Of a stretch of 46,759 nt of DNA, positions 10,492 through 21,236 are shown in pieces. The notes under the pieces were generated by a model that was not told the DNA's origin, did not search any database, and worked only from the letters and a program-made list of their open reading frames with translations. The position numbers were made by a program, and so were the translations under genes. Where the stretch lies: NCBI GenBank assembly GCA_003427395.1, contig BFEA01000549.1:845015-891773 (forward strand). Direction: 5' to 3'. How positions within the stretch are numbered: the stretch's first letter is position 1; each line of letters starts with the position of its first letter. This stretch comes from Chara braunii (Eukaryota; Streptophyta; Charophyceae; Charales; Characeae).

Positions 10492-10905
10492 ATGCTTCAA
10501 TCATTTGTGTGCAAATAAATGATGGTTTTTCTATGCGTAGAACAAGAAAAGGTTTAGCTAATAAAAAAACAAATTCTTCTGAAAAACAGTAACAAGTCAA
10601 TAAAGTGAAAACAAAACAATAAAAATCCAAAAGCTTCCTCGATAATCATTTTCAATACTGAATTCATTATCCGTAAATTAACATACATGAACGGATGGAG
10701 AGGGATTCGAACCCCCGATATTTTGTAATATGTCAGTTTTCAAGACTGATACCGTCAACCACTCAGACATCCATCCAAAGCAAAGACGTCCCTTGTACCT
10801 TTCTTTCCACTCCATCAAACACATCGTCAGTGAAGATAAGATCCGGGTCGGGTTTTTTCCTATCTACTACAAATCAAATCGCATCTTACTTAGTAGACGG
10901 TTGCC
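10492..10905. mobile_element. Insertion of mitochondrial-like DNA in the leader of copy A
   Basis: Copy B reads from its 'gtatgggggagat' (39270s) almost directly into 'gggtactggcttagaggtagac'. In copy A the matching points lie near 10490 and 10906, leaving about 410 extra bases. These are AT-rich and unlike the rest of the element, and contain a tRNA-Ser of the plant mitochondrial type. Mitochondrial-to-nuclear transfer (a NUMT) is the likely explanation; the exact ends are approximate and the non-tRNA part was not identified. Confidence 0.6.
10692..10776 (-). tRNA. trnS-UGA: tRNA-Ser(UGA), plant mitochondrial type
   Basis: Read on the minus strand, this folds into a complete class II cloverleaf. 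The acceptor GGATGGA (10776-10770) pairs with TCCATCC (10699-10693), with discriminator G at 10692. The D arm contains GAGTGGTT. The anticodon stem TCAGT/ACTGA holds the loop CTTGAAA with anticodon TGA. A long variable arm (ATATT/AATAT) and a T arm with GGTTCGAATCC follow. CCA is not encoded and there is no intron. The sequence is much closer to land-plant mitochondrial trnS-UGA than to the plastid or a typical cytosolic gene (from knowledge of the family). It is probably a transferred copy, perhaps not expressed. Confidence 0.85.
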
Positions 10906-11520
10906 TCTTACCTTTGCTTGGGCACTGGTTAGAGGTAGACTTAGACTTAGTTAAGTGTGATGACTTGAGTAAGATCGTGATATGGAGATTATTCTCCATG
11001 AGCTCATAGACTTAGCTTGAGATTGACATGTCTTGTGTTACAGGTCTCCTTGATCGATTGATTCATGACTTGGGGTTAGAGTCAGCTTTGATCCTACGAG
11101 GATCACCTTCTGTTATCACTGATAACAGGCCGGTTGCCGATTCGTCGGTTTATGACTCAATTCCAACTCGCCCTCCCTACTCAACCTAAAGAAAGGCTTT
11201 AGCCTTTGTGATTTTTTTTCTGTTTCGTTAAGGTTTCACCCGGACTTTTATTGAATGGCTATTTAACAAAGGTACTGAGTATTTAATTATGGTTGGTTGG
11301 CTGAAGGTTAGGGCTTGCATGGCTAAAGCAGGGGGTATGAGTATGGAGAGTGGTTGGGGTTGACTTCGTGTAGCGTGTGAACCTTGTTTGATTCTTTGAT
11401 GTGATTGTCGGTGTGTTCTGTGGGTCGGAGTTTGGATTTGACTGTCTGCGATCATGCATATACGTATGGTTGTGAGGAGCCCCACTGTGATTGTGAGGAG
11501 TGATCGTCACATATTTACCC

Positions 11521-12160
11521 CCTTGTATATATATATGTGTGTGTACCTATGTTGAGAGTTCGCATGGCCCAAGGGGGTCAGCGTGCTAAGGGTTAAATAG
11601 GGGAGCGGTAGGCAGAAAACCCCTCCCTCTCGCTCGTATACTTTTTCTGAATTCGTGGTCGGACGGTGGTCCTGGGCCGGGGTTCAAGGTCCTTGTCCAG
11701 GACACCCCAGGCCCTAGGCTCTGCAGAGAAGAAGTCTTCCCTCGCGCAGAGCCTATCTGCACTGCCCGCCGAGACACTCAACCCAGAGGGCAGAGATGTC
11801 GCGGGGGCAGAACGACATGTCCTTCAGCCGTTTAATATCGTGAGGGGTAACCCCTCACGGTATATTCCTTCAACCATTCAATATCGCGAGGCCGGGACTG
11901 CGATCACCGCGTATGACTAGCATCGCTGGTTGATATAGGACAGGCCGGCAACCGCGCAGCTTTATATCAAAGTCCTGCGCACGACGTTTCGCCGTCCTAG
12001 TGACTACAGTTATGGGATCAATGGATTCATGCGTATGCCTAAGTGTTCGGCAGTGGTGTGGGCCGCGTTGCCGACCAAAAGAGAAACGGGGGTACCCAAG
12101 TTGATGATTTCGGGGCCGGGAGGCCTTCGGCTTATTCTTGCTTCTTAGAATTTGTATTGT
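11521..12160. repeat. GC-rich DNA with inverted and direct repeats
   Basis: Homology to copy B stops near 11520. GGCTCTGC and GCAGAGCC form an inverted repeat near 11717-11750. CGTGAGGGGT (11839-11848) and ACCCCTCACG (11850-11859) form a perfect 10-bp hairpin. The text ccttcagccgtttaatatcg at 11821 recurs as ccttcaaccattcaatatcg near 11867. No coding frame is convincing. Confidence 0.6.
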
Positions 12161-12188
12161 TGGACGTTGTAGTCCGTGGCAGCCGTCA

Positions 12189-12440
12189 AAGTCAAACCCC
12201 TTGACTTATGTCCAGGCCCGGAATGGGGCTCATCTCCGGGGCAGTTAGAAACGACTGCCGCCACAGGTATGGACCTGTGTACCACCCACTCTGCATAAGG
12301 TGCAGAAGAGGGTGTGTGGTCTTCAACCGCGCATGACGGTTGTCTAGCGCCGCGAGATTAACCCCTCGAGGCGCGTGTCAGCCGACACTTGAGTGTCGTA
12401 GGTGACCCTCGATTATTACCCAGGGCCCCATAATTATGGG
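12189..12440. other. Dense run of short hairpins of unknown family
   Basis: Nine largely consecutive inverted repeats fill 252 nt. AAGTCAA/TTGACTT is at 12189-12207, CCCGGA/TCCGGG at 12217-12240, GGCAGT/ACTGCC at 12240-12259 and CACAGGT/ACCTGTG at 12262-12279. An imperfect long stem lies at 12281-12320. CAACCG/CGGTTG is at 12324-12342. CGCC-CGAG/CTCG-GGCG, with a mismatch, is at 12348-12373. CGACACT/AGTGTCG is at 12383-12398. The palindrome CCCATAATTATGGG is at 12427-12440. Stems differ from one another. It is not a tRNA, snRNA or rRNA that I recognise. Confidence 0.6.
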
Positions 12441-13184
12441 TACCACATAGTACACCATGGCCGCGACTGCTTGCGTACGTTGGCATTGCAAATCGATAGG
12501 ATAAGGTCCTGCGTCCGCGCGGGTTTATACCAAGTTTCGAGCGTACGCCTAACCGATTTCCGCGTCAGAAGGTTATGGGAAGGCTATCGAGGGACTAGGA
12601 GCGTTGTCGTGTTGGTTATGTTGTGTCGTTCCGCGTGTATGTCAGGTATGTGCTTTATTTTTATGTTCTTTAGAGTGGTGTGCGCGTGGCGTGCGGGATG
12701 TGTCCTAATCGACTAGCGACGAGTCGCGCTTGGGACCTCAGCCCCCCAAAACGTCGGTTCGCGTGCGGGTTCGATAGAGGCGTACTACCGCGCGTACCCC
12801 CTATGCTACAACGAACGAGAAATGCCCTCGGCTGGTCCACCTCTGCGATTGCAACTGAGTAGCTTCCGTACTGTGGACTGGTAGCTCGGCGGGGATATGC
12901 TCACCGAAGGGAGGCGACAGATCCCGTAAGGTGGACGTAAGTCGTGCCTCGCGTAGGCCCTGTCCTGTCGTAGGGGCTCACGAGAGGTATGGCTGGCGCA
13001 CTCGGTCGGAGCGGCTTGCGGAAGCTCCATGCATATATTCGCAACGAGGATTAGACCAACTCCTGCGTGACGCGGCCGGGAGGGTCCCGCGCTGCCTTTG
13101 AGTAGTGCCGGACCGATGCGCTCGACAACGCCTCAAGACAAAACTTCATTACAAAGGTGGCATGACAACACGTAACAAGAAAGA
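12441..13184. other. GC-rich stretch, nothing recognised
   Basis: CG-rich sequence with short open frames on both strands (for example 12402-12716 plus, 104 codons) of arginine/cysteine-rich, non-family-like composition. No RNA gene or transposon motif was recognised. Confidence 0.3.
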
Positions 13185-13700
13185 AAAGTCAAGGAGGACT
13201 AGGTATCCTAGACCCGGCCAACCAAATAAAAACTCTCCAAACTAAATGGATAATAAAGCTATTAACGAGTCCAAAACTTCCTTGGAGAGCCCTAGCCCTA
13301 GAAGGGTTGCAACAACTTTTGAGATTCAGTACCTCAGAGAACATGAAAGGTACACCTTCTGGATCCTCAACAAATCGTGGGTCATAAAGAACCAACATTG
13401 AACTTCTAGAAGAGGTTTTTAAAGGCGTGGAAAGAGAGATCTTTTCTTCGAAAGTAAGAAAACCAACCAGCAAAGAAGAAAGCCTCAGACAACCTCTCTT
13501 TTGTAACCTTGGATAGTCATTAACGAAGGTACACCCTTTAGTCTCACCGCAAAGGACACAAGATGGGGGTTGTGGCTAGGGAGAGACATTTGGTAAATTA
13601 AGCACATTTGGGATGACTCTAAAAAGGAATGACACTAGTCAGCTCAAAGGCTTCCATAAAGAAGCTAACCCAGAACCTCCAACAAATGACAAATGTCAAC
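13185..13700 (+). pseudogene. LINE ORF2 post-RT fragment
   Basis: Plus-strand translation begins LDPANQIKTLQTKWIIKLLT near 13208, followed by a segment on hydrolysed-looking short frames with PWRALALEGLQQLL and later NEGTPFSLTAKDTRWGLWLG near 13515-13580. This resembles the connector between reverse transcriptase and zinc region in plant L1-type LINEs. Stops and frameshifts break it, and neither EN nor RT is adjacent. Confidence 0.6.
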
Positions 13701-13763
13701 CCGTGGGAATGGATATTAACTCTAAAAAAAGACAAAAAGTGGTCAACATGAGATTGAGCCATA

Positions 13764-14112
13764 ATGACACACACGACACCCCACGATCACGCACTAGCCT
13801 TTATAAAAAAGGAGGATGGTAGAAACAGACTGGCTCATCTTCTCCATGCACAGTCTAGACAAACCAGGATCACATTACTGCAAAGTCAACAAAGATCTGG
13901 TAGCACAGGTCACAATCAGCGAGGTCAAATGAGGATTTCACCATATTCCAACCACGAACCGAGCTGTAATCACACATACCACACCCCACAATCACGCACT
14001 AACCTTTATAAAAAAGAAGGATGGTAGAAACAACTGACTCACCTTCTCCATGCACAATCTAGAAGAACCAAGGAGTAAATTACTGCAAAGTTAACAAAGA
14101 TCTGGTAGCACG
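13764..14112 (+). repeat. Tandem duplication, period about 206 bp
   Basis: The text 'cacgcactagcctttataaaaaa' shortened, through 'ccttctccatgcaca' and 'caaagatctggtagcac', occurs at about 13764-13906 and again at about 13969-14112 with scattered substitutions. Confidence 0.8.
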
Positions 14113-14357
14113 ACCCAAAAGGCCGGATAATGATAGTGCGGCCACTATCGCACTTTTTCTAGTCGGGCCTCTTCAGGCGACCAGAAAGTCAACACGCTGT
14201 CACGCAGGATTTTGTATGCTTTTGCAGTAAATAAATAAATTAAATAAAGCGAATCCCTTCCTGTTGTGTGCGGTCGGCTTCGAGCGAGACCCTTTAATTG
14301 CGGTCTTCGCCAGACCCTGGTCTTAGGTTTTCGCCAGACCCCGGTCTTAGGAATCTT

Positions 14358-14930
14358 TGACTTGTACGGTTATCGAGGAAGCTCAAATTTGTTTAACAAT
14401 CTGAAATAATCATTTGTTTTTCATTTTGTAATGTATGTGCTCATTTTATTGATGGGCCCATAAGAGGTCGTGGGCTGCTAGTCACCTTTTGCAATAATTT
14501 ATATGCGATTATCCAGATTTCGATGTTTCGCGAAAAACCTCTCTCTCGTTGCACATTTAGAGAGTAAATCATGGTGGTCATATCTTTCAGTGTTCTACCG
14601 CTATCCAGATTCCGATGTTTTGCATAGAAACTCACTCTCATTTTGCACATTTAGAGAGTAAATCATGGTGGTGTATCTTTCTGTGTTCTACTAAGAGATT
14701 CACTCTCCTTTCGCACATTTTGAGAGTAGGGCGACCATCTCGCACGGTTTATTGAGGAAGCTCAAATTCGTTTAGCAATCTGAAATAACCATTCATTTTT
14801 CATTTTGTATTGTATCTGCTCGTTTTGTTGATGGGCCTATCAGAGGTCGCGGGCTGCTAGTCACCTTTTGCGATAATTTATATGCGATTATCCGCATTCC
14901 GATGTTTCGCAGAAAACCTCTGAACTTACA
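14358..14930 (+). repeat. Pair of about 180-bp direct repeats
   Basis: The first (about 14358-14548) contains 'gaggaagctcaaatt', 'ggtcgtgggctgctagtcac' and 'atttatatgcgattatcc'. It recurs at about 14745-14928 with about 10% differences. Between them 'cactctcattttgcacattt' and 'gtaaatcatggtggt' recur two or three times. The motif 'ggtggtgtatctttc' also appears near 35050-35780. It could be a decayed LTR pair, but coding remains are absent. Confidence 0.7.
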
Positions 14931-15660
14931 TTTTTTTAAGATTTTCAATACCAATGTTTCCAAAAACGAGGCCCATAAAATTGTGGCAGCCTATTGGTCC
15001 TTTCTTCTTCTTCTTTTTGTTTTTTTGGTTTTGGCAACACGTGTGTAAATTTTTTTCAGGGGCGGCAGGATTAGCTCCAGGGCTCATCTCCTAGCAGAAT
15101 ATGGGAAGATACGCCGCTGTTTTTTTTTTTTTGGGTTTGCCTTGGATAGCGGCTTAGGGCGTACTCGCACTATGGGAAAACATAACGTTTTTTTTTTTTT
15201 TTCTGCCTTTTTGGTACTCCACATTCGATTTGAGAACAGTAGTCCTGACAGCCAATCAAAACAAGTGGATAAGCAACCTCATTGATCACACATGAGAAGG
15301 AGGAGAAGGAAAGGAAGGCAAAGAAGAAGAAGAAGAAGAAGAAGAAGAAGAAGAACGAAATGAGTGGACAGGTCCCAAATTCCCGAACACGACCAGTTGG
15401 CCGTACCGAATTAAATGTCAGATCTGGCCAAATACAACGAAAAATAAGGACATGAAAGCTTGGCGCAGCGACCCTATGCTGTGTTTCAACCGGCCCCGAG
15501 AACAGGCACTCGTCAGGGGTCTACAGTCGCACGAAAGGGACTGGACGAATAGTCTCCAAGGTTTAAGTACATCCAGATTGACTGTCAAAAACTCCCTACT
15601 TACCGCTGTCGTCAACTTCATTACATGACCCTAGTAGATAGGATAGAAAAGAGGCCAGAT
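14931..15660. other. Low-complexity stretch with T-runs and a GAA microsatellite
   Basis: T-runs lie near 15120-15133 and 15189-15202. A (AAG)n run of about 12 units lies near 15319-15355. No gene is supported. Confidence 0.6.
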
Positions 15661-16140
15661 GTCAGGCCCACCGAGAGAAGGCAGACTATAAAAGGATCAG
15701 ATACATTAGTAGCAGAAGCAGACCGTACATAATGGACAGGACCACCCCGAGTTCAGAACGAGAATATGAAAGAATGGCCAGGACCACCCTGAGTTCAGAA
15801 CGAGAAAAAGAAAGAAAGACCAGAAGATGGCCATCGCATGAGAAAAAGAAAGAAATACCAGAAGATGGCCATCGCCTTCTCAACCGCCAAGTGTCTAGAT
15901 TCAGACCAGAGGGAGACCAGAAACAGTCCGCCAGTTCTTCGACAGCCAACTGTGCTTCACCAATTGCCCAGCCTAAGTTGCCCCTTCAGATATTGGGAAA
16001 TTTAAAAACAAATACAAAAGAGACAGATCCAACCAGTGGGAGACCAAACAGTCCGCCACTTCTTCGACAGCCATCTGTATTTCGTCAATTGCTAAAAAAT
16101 ACAAAATATAAAAAAACAGGAACACAATAATCAGGAACAA
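15661..16140 (+). repeat. Short tandem duplications spanning a 132-codon open frame
   Basis: 'gaccaccc(c/t)gagttcagaacgaga' occurs twice (near 15740 and 15782) and 'ccagaagatggccatcgc' twice (near 15820 and 15859). A longer unit containing 'cagtccgcca(g/c)ttcttcgacagcca' occurs twice (near 15927 and 16048). The frame at 15732-16130 is open but rich in Arg, Lys, Glu and Ser and resembles no family, so the openness may be a by-product of the repeats. Confidence 0.5.
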
Positions 16141-17030
16141 AATCAGAAGGGTCTTCTGCCTGTGCCCCCACTTCAGCCTGTGCCCCCATCGGGCGGTGTA
16201 ACAAGCAAGAACAAAACAAGTAGGCCGGCCCTTCCCAAAGAACTTACGAATTCTCCCCTCCAGACCCCTGTCCCTGCCTTCTTGGGGCAGTCCCCTCATC
16301 CCGCATTCATCCTTGACTTCAGCATTCATCAAATGTCCAAAGAAGAATGCATCTCCTGCTGGATGCACAGCTGTTTTTTTTTTTTTTTTTCGGATATGGC
16401 CTCGTCAATGCAGAGGCTTATGGCCTACTCCCGCCACGGTTTTCTTTGCTTTCTCTGAATTTCTTTTTTCTTTTTCTGGCTGGTGTTTCAGGTCCCGGAG
16501 GAGGAGGGGGGGGGGAGGGGGGCTGTTGCTGTGCTGTCCTTCCCGCCTCCCTCCCCTCCTCTGCTCGCACCCTTGTTTTTAAAAAGTTGTACACGTTCAA
16601 GGTAGGGCAGTTACCATTTCAGCTCAAGAGCATAGGTACCATCCCACCTCATCTCAGGGTTAATGGCTAACAGCATATCCTGCACTGGTAGACCTTCACT
16701 TCACGGTATCCAGTCCCACAGGCATCACCCTTAGTCCCCCTGAGGTGCAGTGAGCAGCCCTTTCGTTCTCATCAAGGACAGCCTACCCCCAATGGGAATA
16801 ATTTATTGGGCCATCCCCCTATGGGGTGCCCAGCCCTAGAAGGTGAATGCATTGCAGCCCAGCTGCTGCGTTGCAGACAGCAGGCACAGATATAATCTCA
16901 GCCCGCCAACTGCAGATGCTTCCGAGCCATGCCCGCTGCAACCTTATCTTGGCACAAGACAGCGAGCTCAGGCCCCTCCCCCAGTGGACCGAGCACCTTC
17001 CCATCTAGACTCGGACAGGGAACTGGCAAT
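16141..17030. other. Low-complexity and unassigned DNA
   Basis: A T-run lies near 16373-16390 and a G-rich tract (gaggaggaggggggggg) near 16498-16520. The rest shows no convincing gene on either strand. Confidence 0.4.
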
Positions 17031-17039
17031 CTGACCCTA

Positions 17040-17210
17040 AGCATGCACTCGGGCATGGCAGGGATGGAACCTGCAACCTGTGTCCCCAAAGAACGGGTGT
17101 ATTTCGAGACCTCCTGCAGCATGCGGCACGGGTGCCCCACCAGGCAATGCTCGAATCCACAACCTGTGGGAGCGAACACACTGGCACCCAATCCATCCGG
17201 CTAGCATAAC
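17040..17210 (-). repeat. Possible tRNA-derived SINE-like remnant
   Basis: On the minus strand a TAGCCGGATGG stretch resembling a Pol III A box (near 17205) is followed by GGATTCGAGCA (near 17160), and further on by GCAGGTTCCATCCC (near 17065), both resembling B boxes. None matches consensus fully and no tail was seen. Confidence 0.3.
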
Positions 17211-17249
17211 AAGACAAATCGCACACAGGAATGGAACATTGGATTTCAC

Positions 17250-17446
17250 AAAGACGATGGCGGGCCCTCTCATCGCCAAGGAAGCATCATAGTGCTCAAC
17301 TTTTCACAGCCATCTGCCATGATGGCTGACTCTCTCATCACCAAGGAAGCATCATACTGCTCAACTCTTCACAGCCATCTGCGACGATGGCTGACTCTCT
17401 CATCACCGAGGAAGCATCATAGTGTTCAACTTTTCACAGCCATCTG
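17250..17446 (+). repeat. 65-bp tandem repeat, about three units
   Basis: Units carry 'aggaagcatcat', 'cacagccatctgc' and 'gatggctgactctctcatc', with the aag of 'aaggaagc' at 17278, 17343 and its variant at 17408. A partial unit precedes. Confidence 0.9.
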
Positions 17447-17872
17447 CTTTGTGAAACCCCAAAGAGACCACGGGAGCTTTAAACCAGAATGCATAGTTGG
17501 TATTCAATCAACGTGCACAACCCCTTCGTGTCTGGGTACGCAGAGCGTGTCCCGGCGGAGGTATGTGTGCAGGTGACTGAGTAGCTATTCCCCTTAATAG
17601 CCCTTACGCATTGTCGCAAACAGTTATGGTCCTGGGAAGTCTAGAGCCTGAGCAGTCTAGAGCCTGGACACAGCTTGTCAGGGATACACAATCAGCCAGC
17701 AGTTCTCTTCTCCATCGTAATGAAAAGAGCCCACAAAAAATGAAGAAACAGAATTTCATATCAATAAGATTTTGTCCTCTACTTTCTTGCTTTCCCGATG
17801 AGATGTCTCGTCTTTTTTCTCTGTTTATACTATATAGCTTCCTTTCTCACTTCTTGATCTGTTTCTTTAGCT

Positions 17873-17907
<35 letters not shown>

Positions 17908-18225
17908 GAAAAAACGGCCTCTGCCGGCGTGATCTGGGCACTTCGGCCCGATTCACCCCATGGTCGCCATTTCATTATACCAGCTGGAAAGCAGGTCCAG
18001 CGCCCCTCACATCACAAAAAACCACTTTATTCCACAGGTATTTGAAGGAACCAAACAATGATCTCGCACGGCAGCAACTAGAAGTTTCGGTCTGGTTGTG
18101 TAGCTTATGTTCCTTCCAATTTCTCTATTTCAATTCCGTAGCGCTTTTACAAAAAGAAAGAAAGAAAGAAAGAAACATCAGTACCATTGTTAAACAACTC
18201 CCCGGAGCAATCCTGCCAACAAGTG
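17447..18225. other. Unassigned DNA with poly-T and GAAA microsatellite
   Basis: A run of about 30 T lies near 17875-17906 and (GAAA)n near 18153-18175. The plus-strand frame 17611-18045 crosses the T-run (poly-Phe) and is not credible as a gene. Confidence 0.5.
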
Positions 18226-18227
18226 AA

Positions 18228-18492
18228 CACTAGTCTTCCAAGAATCCCTACTGCCTTCACCCAAATAGGACACCGGGTGATTATCACCACATCTGGAGTG
18301 AAATTTGCCCCGAATACAGCTACAAAAACTGGGTACTCAGTAGCACTAAACAAAGCAGTTCAGTCGTCCAAGAAGCCTTACCATCTTCACCCGAATAGAA
18401 CGGCCCGTGATTATCGCCGCATCTGGACAGAAAGTTGCCCCAAATACAGATGTAATAATTCAGGCGAAGATGGTCGCACTAAACAATTCAGT
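18228..18492 (+). repeat. Tandem duplication of about 133 bp
   Basis: 'gtc(t/g)tccaagaa...cttcaccc(a/g)aata' through 'gtgattatc(a/g)cc(a/g)catctgga' and 'cactaaacaa' occurs at about 18228-18357 and 18364-18492. Confidence 0.8.
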
Positions 18493-18569
18493 TTGGCCTC
18501 TTAGCCACCGTATGGTGCCCCACCATGATACGACTCCCCTCTCCAAGCTTCAAGCAATACTGCTTTAGA

Positions 18570-19495
18570 AAGGAGAGCAGTTGCCTAACTATGAACACTA
18601 TCTGGAACAAAGGCCCAGTGGAGCATTTCATACACAAGGGTAGAATAAAAAAATTGCACCCAGTAAGTGTCCCATCGACAAAACAAATCTCAGCAGGTTC
18701 CCAAGGAGCATTTGATACATAAACCACCAGTACTTCCGAATCGCCACCTCCCAGGGCTCAAAATGCCCTGCGCAGGGCGGACCAAAAACAAAGTGAACCA
18801 CAGTGGGCCTCCTTTTACCTGGCACCGCCAGCCATTTTGCTTTGGGGGCCGGACCCCTGAAGTTTAGGCACGCATGGAGAACCAAGTGGAGAAAAATCGC
18901 TGGGAAACGTACTGGCAGTTTGCACCAACAGTACATGGCACCAGCCAAGTCGAGAATGATGATTGAGCCTCTCCGAAAACATCGGAGGCTCGGGGCAACC
19001 AAGCTACAATAATGGTCGGTGGCTCATGCCAAAACTAAAACAAGTACCGTTTCAGCGAAGCTTGGCGTGCAGTGGGAATCCGTCCAAAAGAGGCTCGGAT
19101 GCACTGGCAGTTCAAACGTTGAATGAAAAATAGTCAACCAAGTACCAAGTGTCCCAACCACAAAACCTATCTGAGCAAGGTTCCCAGGAGCATGTCATAC
19201 ATAAGGATATTCTCAAGCCGAAGCCGGGTAATGGCCCCGGTATCTCAATTTGTTCATATACGCCTTCATATGTCTTCAGATGGGACGCTGGGCCCAGTTC
19301 CCAGCACGTGCTGCTCCCAACGAATAGATTGGAGCACTGGTCTTTTCTTCTTTTTTTTTTTTTTTCTTTTTTTTTTTTTCTTTTTTTTTTCATAAAATAA
19401 GAGTACAATAGAAAACGGTTACCCACATGCCCCAACGAAAAAACATATCCGGACAAAGTCCAAAAGAGCCCTTTCATACGTAAGGGTCGAGTGGA
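18570..19495 (+). repeat. Four dispersed copies of a 60-70 bp unit
   Basis: A unit with 'gtcccaaccacaaaac', 'atctgagca', 'ttcccaggagcat' and 'catacataagg' appears near 18575-18640, 18660-18722, 19146-19206 and 19425-19487 with clear divergence. A T/C tract lies at about 19350-19391. Nothing coding is supported. Confidence 0.5.
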
Positions 19496-20566
19496 AATAC
19501 TCACCCGAAAAGTAGTCTCACAAGTCCCAACGCAGAAACGTACGAGGTTTGGGCACTGTGGACAGTGTGGAGTACGTGGCTAATCATAAGACCCTTTCTT
19601 TCAGCTAGACCTGCCTTCAGTACGCACGCCACAGTCAGCCTTTGCATACTGGACTCGAGCTGGCTCCCGGGACGTGCACACCATTTTAATTAACCCAAGA
19701 CTATTTCCAATTCGTTCTCCAGGTGAACATAGGAGAAAGCTAACACATTTGTTTTCTTCACCCACGAAATAAAAATGTCCCACAATATTGCCAAACCCAT
19801 GCATAAGCCTTTCAGGGTTTCTGTGACCTAGTACGCCTGGGCCTGGTCGGCCCGAACCTAATCTATATTTTTCACGCCGGGTAGGCCAGGGCCGATGAAA
19901 ATTCTTTGCTCACCAAAACAGCCTTGCAAAGACTGGTGGTTTACGACAGATGCGAGCCTTACACCCGTTCCAACAGCCTAGTGAAACATGTCCTCCGTAA
20001 TGTTTTCCCTCTTGCACCCCTACTGACAGCCTCCAAAATGAAAAAGGTGCAAGCATGAAGGATTCCGCTGAAGACAAACAGGCAGTTGCAAGAGCAACCC
20101 AGTGAAAAATGTACATTGTGTGTCATACCGCTTGTACTAACTGTACTAACTGGCCACTAGGATCCAGAGGAGACGATCTTAGAACCTATTTATGAACCCC
20201 ACTTTTCCACTTATTCACATGGCTGAAAGACCAAGGCGTAGTGCTTGCACGGCCCTTAATGTTATAATGGGTACCTTTCATGGTGCGCAAATAGTATACT
20301 GAAGGATCCCTGGAGGCCGAAGGCCCTGGAGCCATAAGTCGCGGAACTCTGTATAAGATAGGTTCGAGTCCCTTCACCTTGAGATTCAAAATCAGAGTAA
20401 ACTGACATGAAAATCAATCGACCATTATCACCTACACCCGAGACTCATTCTCCGCCGAGCATACTTTGAACAGGAATATATGGCAAGATAATTCGAAGAA
20501 ACCTTTTGAGTTCTTCTGTTCCGAACCAGGGTCGGTAATATATTTTTCGATAAAATATATTAAAAG
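19496..20566. other. Stretch with nothing recognised
   Basis: Mixed composition, only short frames. A single B-box-like GGTTCGAGTCC at about 20363 has no acceptable A box at the right distance. Confidence 0.3.
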
Positions 20567-20671
20567 TGGGAACTTATGGACAAGCTTGTAGAACGACCAT
20601 AAGTGCCGCTTTATCTCCGCGGGAATTCTCTTAACAGTCGGAACTTATGGACGAGCTTGTAGAACGACTTA
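20567..20671 (+). repeat. Direct repeat of about 30 bp
   Basis: 'ggaacttatggac(a/g)agcttg' followed by 'tagaacgac' occurs near 20568 and again near 20640. Confidence 0.8.
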
Positions 20672-21016
20672 AGAAGTATGGATTTGTAAGATGGCCTTAC
20701 AAAGGTTATATCCTTCCTATGCCAATAAGAAATATGATCCCGACCGATGGACCACACAGATATACGTGCATTTTACAATGCAAGAACCCATGGCATTTTC
20801 AACTTCTCAGATGACAAGCATGAAGGTTTCAACGGACGACGAGGAGGAGGAGGAAAGAGAGAGAGAGAGCCTTTGAGAGCCCATCATTCACAACTGGAAT
20901 GGACCCTCACGCAACTCCCCTGCCATAGCCCCGCGAAAAAAGATGGAAGGGTGGCCCATTTCCAGGCATTGCCGGAAAAGCAACGAGCCCAAGGCGTGAT
21001 CTCTCTTGTGAACAAG

Positions 21017-21112
21017 GACACCAAATGGGACCCCACTGGTTGGAGACAGGAGTTGGGCTGTAGACACCAAATGGGACCCCACTGTTTGGAGACGGGAGTT
21101 TGGCTGCTACCA
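21017..21112 (+). repeat. 47-bp tandem duplication
   Basis: 'acaccaaatgggaccccact' with 'ttggagac(a/g)ggagtt' follows twice, starting near 21019 and 21064. It lies in a 146-codon plus frame (20747-21187) that resembles no protein family. Confidence 0.8.
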
Positions 21113-21236
21113 CACCTCCAGATTGAGCAGCCCAGGTATAGGGAAACGCAGGCATGGTTGAGAAAAGACCTTGAACCACCAACATAGTCCTGACGCAAGG
21201 TGGCCATAACACCTATTTTTATTTGTTTACTTCAGA

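Larger units (their letters stand above)
8390..11520 (+). mobile_element. Long-LTR retroelement remnant, copy A (LTR plus leader)
   Basis: About 2.7 kb here is homologous in the same orientation, nearly end to end, to about 37230-39900. Shared landmarks are 'tcattgcggggccctcaggcga' shortened at the start, the 'ccataagtttgggtgg' array, five 'gctgccgaaattt' modules, and the leader text 'cctacgaggatca'. The LTR probably spans 8390-10466, starting TG and ending CA. A 2-nt gap and a decayed PBS-like ttgcgac (10469-10475) follow; copy B has tggcgactct there. The leader is interrupted by about 410 bp with a tRNA gene. No gag follows, and no second LTR of this copy is in the window. Confidence 0.65.

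Noticed and set aside
20350-20380. tRNA or SINE at GGTTCGAGTCC
   Set aside because: Only a B-box-like word; no A box at suitable distance and no cloverleaf.
20747-21187. 146-codon plus-strand open frame
   Set aside because: It runs through a GA-rich tract and a 47-bp tandem duplication and resembles no family.
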